Shown here: positions 60,739 to 64,000 of the stretch, one piece after another
How the letters are laid out: every line of letters begins with the position of its first letter
How positions within the stretch are numbered: position 1 is the first letter of the stretch
Assembly (NCBI GenBank): GCA_014803435.1
Contig: JACYFD010000002.1
Coordinates: forward strand, 248,001 to 312,000
DNA from: Cellulosimicrobium terreum
GTDB taxonomy: Bacteria > Actinomycetota > Actinomycetes > Actinomycetales > Cellulomonadaceae
Reading direction: 5' to 3'
DNA: 64,000 bases
The notes under the pieces: model-generated
The model's input: only the letters and a program-made list of their open reading frames with translations
Told to the model about the DNA's origin: nothing
The model's database searches: none
Made by a program: the position numbers and the translations under genes

Positions 60739-61635
60739 GTGGACATGGTGCGAGTACCCGGCGGTCGCTTCCGGATGGGCGACGCGCGTCACTACGCCGA
60801 GGAGCAGCCCGTCCACGAGCGCGAGGTCGCCACGTTCGACATCGCGGCCGCTCCCGTGACCGTCGCCCAGTTCGCGGAGTTCGTCGCGCAGACCGGCTAC
60901 CGGACGATCGCGGAGCGCGAGCTCGACCCTCGCGACTTCCCCGGTGCCGACCCGGCCGACCTCGTCCCGGGTGCCATGGTCTTCACGCCGACCTCCGGCC
61001 CCGTCGACCTGAGGGACTGGCGGGCATGGTGGTCGTGGGCGCCGGGAGCGCGCTGGGACGAGCCGTCCGGACCGGGCTCGGGCACCGACGACCGCCTCGA
61101 GCACCCGGTGACCCAGGTGGCCTATCCCGACGCGCTCGCCTACGCCGGGTGGGCCGGGAAGCGGCTACCCAGCGAGGCGGAGTGGGAGTACGCCGCACGT
61201 GGCGGGCTGGACGGCGCCGAGTTCGCCTGGGGGGACGAGACGAGACCGGGCGGGATGCTCATGGCCAACACGTGGCAGGGCAGCTTTCCCTACCGCAACG
61301 ACGGCGCGGCGGGCTGGCGCGGCACCTCACCGGTGGGGACGTTCCCTGCGAACGGGTACGGGCTGCACGACATGATCGGCAACGTCTGGGAGTGGACCAC
61401 CGACGCCTACGCGCCCTTCCACGTCCCTCCCGGCGCGGCACCCCCGGCGCCCGGCCGGCGCCCGCAGCTGCTCGGGGCCCAGGCCTCCGGTCCTCCCCAG
61501 CGGGTGCTCAAGGGCGGCTCGCACCTGTGCTCGCCCGACTACTGCCTCCGCTACCGCCCCGCGGCGCGTTCGCCGCAGACGGACGACACCGCGACGACGC
61601 ACATCGGCTTCCGTCTCGCGGCGGACGTCGGGTAG
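60739..61635 (+). CDS. Formylglycine-generating enzyme (sulfatase-modifying factor)
   Basis: This 298-residue FGE-sulfatase fold protein keeps the two active cysteines, C264 and C269, in LCSPDYCLRYR, aligned with human SUMF1 C336 and C341. It ends with the expected HIGFRLAAD. Other family marks are WVDMVRVPGGRFRMG, RLPSEAEWEYAARGG and GNVWEWTTD. It converts a cysteine in sulfatases to formylglycine. No sulfatase is in the window. I chose GTG 60739 because of the leaderless promoter; ATG 60745 is an alternative. Confidence 0.9.
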   Translation: MDMVRVPGGRFRMGDARHYAEEQPVHEREVATFDIAAAPVTVAQFAEFVAQTGYRTIAERELDPRDFPGADPADLVPGAMVFTPTSGPVDLRDWRAWWSWAPGARWDEPSGPGSGTDDRLEHPVTQVAYPDALAYAGWAGKRLPSEAEWEYAARGGLDGAEFAWGDETRPGGMLMANTWQGSFPYRNDGAAGWRGTSPVGTFPANGYGLHDMIGNVWEWTTDAYAPFHVPPGAAPPAPGRRPQLLGAQASGPPQRVLKGGSHLCSPDYCLRYRPAARSPQTDDTATTHIGFRLAADVG

Positions 61636-61648
61636 CTCGCGGGAGCGT

Positions 61649-62017
61649 TCACGCCGCGCCCGAGGCGCCGAGCCGCTCGATGCGGCCCTGCCCCCAGTCG
61701 CCGAGCGACTCGAGCGCGGTGTTGAGCGCGCTGCCGTGCTCCGTGAGCGAGTACTCGACCCGCGGCGGGACCTCGGGGAACACCTCGCGCCGGAGCAGAC
61801 CGTCCGCCTCCATCTCGCGCAGCTGCTGCGTGAGCACCTTGTCGCTCACGCCCGGCAGTCCGCGCTTGAGCACCGCGAACCGCCGCACCCCGTGGTCCTC
61901 GAGCTCCCAGAGGATCAGCGCCTTCCACTTGCCGCTCACGACGTCCATCGCCGCGTCGAGCCCGCACACGTAGGGCCCCCGGCGGTGGGTGCCGGTGGGT
62001 GGGACGGTCGTCGTCAT
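61649..62017 (-). CDS. HxlR-family transcriptional regulator
   Basis: This 122-residue winged-helix regulator has the HxlR marks CGLDAAMDVVSGKWKALILWEL, FAVLKRGLPGVSDKVLTQQLREME and RVEYSLTEHG. It lies divergent from two imine-reductase-like genes, which it probably controls through the palindrome at 62062. The cysteine near the N-terminus is often redox-sensitive in this family. Confidence 0.93.
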   Translation of the reverse strand: MTTTVPPTGTHRRGPYVCGLDAAMDVVSGKWKALILWELEDHGVRRFAVLKRGLPGVSDKVLTQQLREMEADGLLRREVFPEVPPRVEYSLTEHGSALNTALESLGDWGQGRIERLGASGAA

Positions 62018-62061
62018 CGCTCGCTCCTTCGTCGCAGTCCTGCGGTGCGCTGACCTGCACG

Positions 62062-62077
62062 CTCACCTGGAGGTGAG
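62062..62077. promoter_or_regulatory. Palindromic operator between hxlR-like and reductase genes
   Basis: CTCACCT and AGGTGAG arms flank a GG centre. A second palindrome, CACGTGCACGTG, lies at 62083-62094. They are 45-60 bp from each start and are good candidates for the HxlR-type regulator. Confidence 0.55.
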
Positions 62078-62134
62078 AACCCCACGTGCACGTGCGTTCT
62101 TCCCGAGCGGTGCTCCGTCGGTGAGGGTGAGGAC

Positions 62135-63034
62135 ATGCCAGACACCTCACCAGTCCCCCTGACCGTCCTCGGCCTCGGCGCGATGGGCAGCGCGCTCGCC
62201 GCCGCCACCGTCGCCGCGGGCCACCCGACCGCCGTGTGGAACCGCACTCCTGGGCGCGGTGACGCGCTCGTCGCCGCCGGCGCCCACGAGGCGACGTCGG
62301 TGCGGGTCGCCGTCACCGCGTCGCCGCTCGTCGTCGCCGTCCTGCTCGACCACGCGTCGGTGCACCAGATCCTCGACCCCGTCGCCGATACCCTCACGGG
62401 CCGGACGTTCGTCAACCTCGTCACGACGACGCCCGAGGAGTCGCGCGAGCTCGCCGCCTGGGCGGCGTCCCACGGCATCGACTACCTCGACGGCGGGATC
62501 ATGGCCGTCCCGGCGATGATCGGCGGTCCGGGCTCCGAGGTCCTGTACAGCGGGTCGCGCGCCGCGTTCGACGCCGCGCGGCCGGTGCTCGACACGTGGG
62601 GCGAGAGCACGTGGTTCGGCGAGGACCCGGGGCTCGCCCCGCTCTACGACCTCGCGCTCCTCGCGGGCATGTACGCGATGTTCGCGGGTTTCTTCCACGG
62701 CGTCGCGATGGTCGGGACGGCTGGTGTGAGCGGGACGGACTTCGCGCGTCGCTCGGCTCCGTTCCTCGCTGCGATGACGTCGAGCCTCACGGACTACGCG
62801 GACGTCGTCGACCGCCGCGACTACGGCGGCCCCGGTCAGCAGAGCCTCGAGTTCTCGGACCCCTCCGACATGGTCCGGGCGAGCGAGGAGGCAGGGCTCG
62901 CGACCGACGTCGTCGCGGCCCTCCAGGTGCTCGTCCGCCGCCAGATCGACGCCGGCCACGGCGCGGACGGGTTCGCCCGCGTCGTCGAGAGCATCCGGCC
63001 CACCCACCCCGTCACCGCAGGAGGAACCCCGTGA
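62135..63034 (+). CDS. NADP-binding 6-phosphogluconate dehydrogenase/imine reductase-like protein
   Basis: This 299-residue beta-hydroxyacid-dehydrogenase-superfamily protein has the cofactor motif VLGLGAMGSALAAAT with NRTPGR after the second strand, which favours NADPH. The C-terminal helical domain resembles imine reductases (GGIMAVPAMIGGPGSEVLYSG). Its reaction is unknown; an imine or 2-keto reduction is likely. It overlaps the following homologue by GTGA. Confidence 0.83.
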   Translation: MPDTSPVPLTVLGLGAMGSALAAATVAAGHPTAVWNRTPGRGDALVAAGAHEATSVRVAVTASPLVVAVLLDHASVHQILDPVADTLTGRTFVNLVTTTPEESRELAAWAASHGIDYLDGGIMAVPAMIGGPGSEVLYSGSRAAFDAARPVLDTWGESTWFGEDPGLAPLYDLALLAGMYAMFAGFFHGVAMVGTAGVSGTDFARRSAPFLAAMTSSLTDYADVVDRRDYGGPGQQSLEFSDPSDMVRASEEAGLATDVVAALQVLVRRQIDAGHGADGFARVVESIRPTHPVTAGGTP

Positions 63035-63969
63035 GCACCCCCACCCCCGTCACCCTGATCGGGCTCGGCCCGATGGGCCACGCCATGGTCCGCACCCTGC
63101 TCGCCGCAGGCCACCCGGTCACCCTGTGGAACCGGACGCCGTCGCGCGCGGACGACCTCGTGACCGAGAATGCGACCCTCGCCGCGTCGCCGGCCGAGGC
63201 CGTGGCGGCGAGCGACGTCGTCGTGCTGAGCCTCACGGACTACGCCGCGATGTACGACGTCCTCGGCCCGGCGACCGCGGCCCTGCGCGGCCGGACCGTC
63301 GTCAACCTCAGCTCGGACACCCCGGAGGCGACGCGCGTCGCAGCCGGGTGGGCCGCCGACCACGGTGCGACGCTCGTGACCGGCGGCGTCATGGCGCCGC
63401 CGCCGATGGTCGGGACCGACGACGCGTACGTCTACTACAGCGGCCCCGAGGCTGCGTTCCAGGAGCACGAGAGCACGCTCGCGCTCCTCGGGGCGCCCCG
63501 CTACCTCGGCGCGGACCCGGGTCTCGCGCAGCTCATGTACCAGGCCCAGCTCGATGTGTTCCTCACGGCGCTGTCCGGCGTCGCGCACGCGGCGGCCCTC
63601 GCGCAGGCCGCGGGGATCCAGCCCACGCAGTTCGTCCCCGAGGCGCTGCAGACGCTCGCCGACACGCCCGCGATGCTCGGTGACGACGTCCCGGCGGGCA
63701 CCGAGTTCGAGACGGGCGTCCACCCCGGGCACCTGAGCACGGCGACGATGATGGGCGCGACCGCCGCGCACGTCCTCGGTGCGAGCGAGGAGCTGGGCGT
63801 CGACACCGTGCTGCCGCGCGCGGTGCTCTCGCACTACGAGCGCGCGCTCGCGGCGGGGCACGGTCACGACAGCTGGTCGGCGATCTTCGAAGTGATCAAG
63901 GCGGACCCGTCCCGCACGCGGTCCGACTCCGCCGCGGTCGCGATAGCGTCGCGACGTGCACCTTCGTGA
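63031..63969 (+). CDS. Second NADP-binding imine reductase-like protein
   Basis: This 312-residue homologue of the preceding protein has LIGLGPMGHAMVRTLLAAGHPV with NRTPSR and GGVMAPPPMVGTDDAYVYYSG. The similarity suggests tandem duplication followed by divergence. The GTG start overlaps the upstream stop. Confidence 0.83.
   Translation: MSTPTPVTLIGLGPMGHAMVRTLLAAGHPVTLWNRTPSRADDLVTENATLAASPAEAVAASDVVVLSLTDYAAMYDVLGPATAALRGRTVVNLSSDTPEATRVAAGWAADHGATLVTGGVMAPPPMVGTDDAYVYYSGPEAAFQEHESTLALLGAPRYLGADPGLAQLMYQAQLDVFLTALSGVAHAAALAQAAGIQPTQFVPEALQTLADTPAMLGDDVPAGTEFETGVHPGHLSTATMMGATAAHVLGASEELGVDTVLPRAVLSHYERALAAGHGHDSWSAIFEVIKADPSRTRSDSAAVAIASRRAPS
63944..63949 (+). promoter_or_regulatory. -10 element of a probable leaderless transcript (GNAT-like gene)
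   Basis: TAGCGT is followed after six bases by GTG 63956. It lies inside the end of the reductase gene. Confidence 0.45.
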
Positions 63970-64000
63970 CTACCAGCCCGCCGACGCCGGGGCCACGCTC
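63956..64000 (+). CDS. Start of a GNAT-like acetyltransferase gene (partial)
   Basis: Only 15 codons are visible, reading MHLRDYQPADAGATL. That resembles the first strand of GNAT N-acetyltransferases (LRxYxPxDA). It overlaps the upstream stop by 14 bp. The call rests on very little sequence. Confidence 0.4.
   Translation, partial: MHLRDYQPADAGATL

Noticed and set aside
1-64000. tRNA, rRNA, insertion sequence or prophage genes
   Set aside because: No tRNA cloverleaf, rRNA segment, transposase, integrase or phage structural gene was recognised on either strand.

Overview
The window is very GC-rich DNA with GTG/ATG starts, ATGA and GTGA stop/start overlaps, TANNNT-type -10 boxes and several probable leaderless genes. 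It also carries candidate GlnR, DasR, SoxR and CelR operators. Together these point to a free-living, polysaccharide-degrading actinomycete, most like Cellulomonas or another Micrococcales genus. Assignment to genus is inference.

Layout: (1) 1-4488: a large STAND-ATPase/BTAD transcriptional regulator cut by the window edge, an aromatic aminotransferase (Pat/HisC2 type) and a small membrane protein. (2) 4489-8353: a 2-oxoacid dehydrogenase operon (E1 alpha, E1 beta, E2) behind an array of three 15-bp-spaced palindromes. (3) 8354-22161: a nitrate assimilation island with transporter, molybdopterin nitrate reductase, its FAD/[2Fe-2S] electron-transfer subunit, NirB, NirD, siroheme synthase (CysG-like), NnaR-like HemD/HTH regulator and sirohydrochlorin chelatase, with a GlnR-type box before nirB. 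(4) 22187-25188: SoxR with a soxS-like promoter facing a quinone oxidoreductase/MFS operon. (5) 25201-30743: a MoxR/DUF58/von Willebrand A operon. (6) 30942-41827: a CopD-CtaG protein, an AbiEi/DUF559-like protein, an S9 peptidase and a 1635-residue secreted GH3 glycosidase. (7) 41903-49978: an alpha/beta hydrolase, a LacI-controlled sugar operon (Gfo/Idh/MocA, DUF993, TIM-barrel epimerase), a WYL regulator and a trypsin-like protease with a small partner. (8) 50035-58049: a thioredoxin-NHL protein and a complete GlcNAc-type PTS island with DasR and three dre sites. (9) 58164-64000: an epimerase, an MFS exporter, a formylglycine-generating enzyme, and an HxlR regulator divergent from two imine-reductase-like enzymes; the start of a GNAT-like gene closes the window.

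The most unusual signal is a family of seven palindromic repeats between 7.2 and 19.3 kb. Each is exactly 44 bp between its CTGTCAGC and GCTGACAG ends. All seven lie inside protein-coding genes in the same orientation and reading frame, and each adds a 17-codon peptide of the form xLSAxxxSxxxxxADxx to an inter-domain linker or terminal tail. They recall the protein-coding palindromic elements described in Rickettsia. Two other in-frame palindromes (in the nitrate reductase and the NHL protein) and two families of about 60-bp intergenic palindromes starting GCCGAAC suggest that this genome tolerates or spreads hairpin-forming elements widely.

Functionally, the nitrate genes take up nitrate and reduce it through nitrite to ammonium, with siroheme made by the co-located enzymes and expression probably set by GlnR and NnaR. 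The PTS island would import N-acetylglucosamine under DasR control. The GH3 enzyme, with a CelR-like operator, feeds on plant or fungal glucans.
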